DNA of 64,000 bases, from the NCBI GenBank assembly GCA_029931535.1, contig JAQPZY010001471.1, forward strand, positions 62,001-126,000, written 5' to 3'. This document shows positions 62,953 to 64,000 of this stretch, piece after piece. A program made the translations under genes and the position numbers. The DNA is from Margaritifera margaritifera (Eukaryota; Mollusca; Bivalvia; Unionida; Margaritiferidae). Within the stretch, counting starts at the first letter, position 1; each line of letters begins with the position of its first letter. The notes beneath the pieces were generated by a model. The model had not been told where the DNA came from. It saw only the letters and a list, made by a program, of their open reading frames with translations, and did not search any database.

Positions 62953-63048
62953 GTAAAGACACTTTTGACACACTTTTACTGGAGGTAAAGACACTTTTGA
63001 CACACTTTTACTGGAGGTAAAGACACTTTTGACACACTTTTACCGGGT
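62953..63048 (+). repeat. 32-bp tandem triplication starting at the exon 24 donor
   Basis: Three units GTAAAGACACTTTTGACACA plus CTTTTACTGGAG begin at 62953, 62985 and 63017. The first two are identical; the third differs near its end. Each starts with the same GTAAAG donor hexamer preceded by AG. Confidence 0.95.
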
Positions 63049-63300
63049 ATAAATCTTTTCAGTCTAGACAAATCTGCCATGTCTTACACCATTTTTTTAT
63101 TGAGTAGAACACATAATTCTCGTGAAACACAAAGATTGTAGTATTGGTGTTAGCAACAATTATGATACAAATACATAAAGTATTAACATTAGAACTTACA
63201 CTTAGGCACAGTTCTTTATTGACAATACATGCTTCTCATGAACAAAACAAATTTGTAGTTTGGTAGCAAGTAGTATGATACAAATACACAAAGTCTTATA

Positions 63301-63840
63301 GTTAGACACATATCAGAAGTCATGACCAACAGATATACAGCTGTCTTTTGTTATAATGCTGTTCGAAACATATCAAAAGTCTTGACCAACAGCTATAGAG
63401 CTGTCCTTTGTTATAATGCTGTTTGACACATATCAAAAGTCATGACCAGCATATATACAGCTGTCTTTTGTTATAATACTGTTAGAAACATATCAAAAGT
63501 CATGATCAACATATATACAGGTGTCCTATGTTGTAATGCTGTTAGACACGTATCAAAAGTCATGACCAACAGCTATACAGCTGTCCTTTGTTATAATGCT
63601 GTTCGACACATATCAGAAGTCATGACCAACAGATATACAGCTGTCCTTTGTTATAATGCTGTTAGACACATATCAAAAGTCATGATCAACAGCTATACAG
63701 CTGTCCTTTGTTGTAATGCTGTTAGACACATATCGGAAGTCATGATCAAAAGATATACAGCTGTCTTTTGTTGTAATGCTGTTAGACACATATCAAAAGT
63801 CATGACCAACAGATATACAGTTGTCTTTTGTTATAAGGCT
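63301..63840. repeat. Minisatellite, exact 60-bp unit, 9 copies
   Basis: Unit GTTAGACACATATCAAAAGT, CATGACCAACAGATATACAG and CTGTCCTTTGTTATAATGCT, with no length change in nine copies and only scattered substitutions. Confidence 0.96.
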
Positions 63841-63895
63841 CTTCATTATAACATGATTCTGGATATAACATGGTTATGCCATGGACTCTATTTAA
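63825..63895. repeat. Dispersed 'CATTATAAGG' repeat, fragment
   Basis: TTATAAGGCTCTTCATTATA and ATGATTCTGGATATAACATG follow directly on the 60-bp array, whose units also contain TTATAATGCT; the array may have grown from this repeat. Confidence 0.5.
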
Positions 63896-64000
63896 AAATT
63901 TTAAATAACACAAATTTTCTCTTTTCAATATTCATCAGCTTCAAGATTTATAAAATTATGGCCAATACTTGTTGCTTCAAAATACCTTTTTCTCTAATTA

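Larger units (their letters stand above)
58770..62820. other. Intron 23 contents
   Basis: Arrays and MITE derivatives fill nearly all of it; 58770-59040 and 62613-62820 are plain. At 59041-59134 a ~50-bp unit with the palindrome TCACCTGTAGATCATAGGTG is duplicated. Confidence 0.65.
63049..64000. other. Intron 24, remainder of window
   Basis: Outside the two tandem arrays this is plain AT-rich sequence; no exon 25 was found before the window ends. Confidence 0.6.

Noticed and set aside
4116..62952. HYDIN, CFAP47 or CFAP65 as the gene identity
   Set aside because: These also have ASH repeats, but the NPRF block, the FPG...IAPGM block and the VYGEVQ.PQVC block fit DLEC1 better as I recall the families; a protein search would settle it.
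1..64000. CRISPR arrays or a bacterial-type operon
   Set aside because: Many direct repeats exist, but units are contiguous without unique spacers, and the spliced gene and SINEs show a eukaryotic genome.

Overview
This window is AT-rich eukaryotic nuclear DNA. It holds one multi-exon gene on the + strand, spread over at least 59 kb, with about 3.4 kb of coding sequence that I can place in 24 exons. The exon-intron structure, tRNA-derived SINEs, many TA-flanked DNA transposons and very many intronic minisatellites point to an invertebrate animal. The ~150-bp tandem 'core' arrays followed by minisatellites are what I would expect from a mollusc, probably a bivalve. The organism is an inference; the gene structure is read directly from sequence.

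The gene is the orthologue of DLEC1 (CFAP81), a large ciliary/flagellar protein built from ASH/MSP-type immunoglobulin-like repeats. Exons 1-24 (4116-62952) all use GT-AG introns, and every intron phase agrees between neighbouring exons, giving one open frame of about 1,123 codons that covers the middle of the protein. The N-terminal coding exons lie upstream of the window or were not recognised in 1-4115. The C-terminal exons lie beyond 64000. No other host gene is supported.

About 95% of the window is intron. Main mobile content: (i) a 2.8-kb pogo-like DNA transposon at 18073-20879 whose 422-codon transposase is complete except for one in-frame stop; (ii) thirteen copies of a ~215-bp MITE with two back-to-back hairpins, whose ends match the pogo ends; (iii) a 1.58-kb relative at 34277-35853 and a 1.84-kb TA-flanked element at 4777-6618; (iv) a 111-bp hAT MITE with a perfect 8-bp target duplication at 32797-32907, and a possible second hAT-like insertion at 48266-48792; (v) a decayed LINE reverse-transcriptase fragment on the minus strand near 17.7-17.9 kb; (vi) tRNA-derived SINE copies. 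Several arrays of ~150-bp core repeats (0.4-1.1, 8.9-9.4, 10.2-10.5, 16.1-16.8, 48.1-49.2, 50.9-52.0 and 60.2-62.5 kb) resemble the tandem cores of Helentron-like non-autonomous elements known in bivalves.

More than twenty minisatellites (units ~20-95 bp) fill the introns. Two short tandem duplications include a real 5' splice site: exon 12 has two identical donors 54 bp apart, and exon 24 has three donors 32 bp apart. Long ORFs inside the arrays are products of repeat periodicity, not genes.
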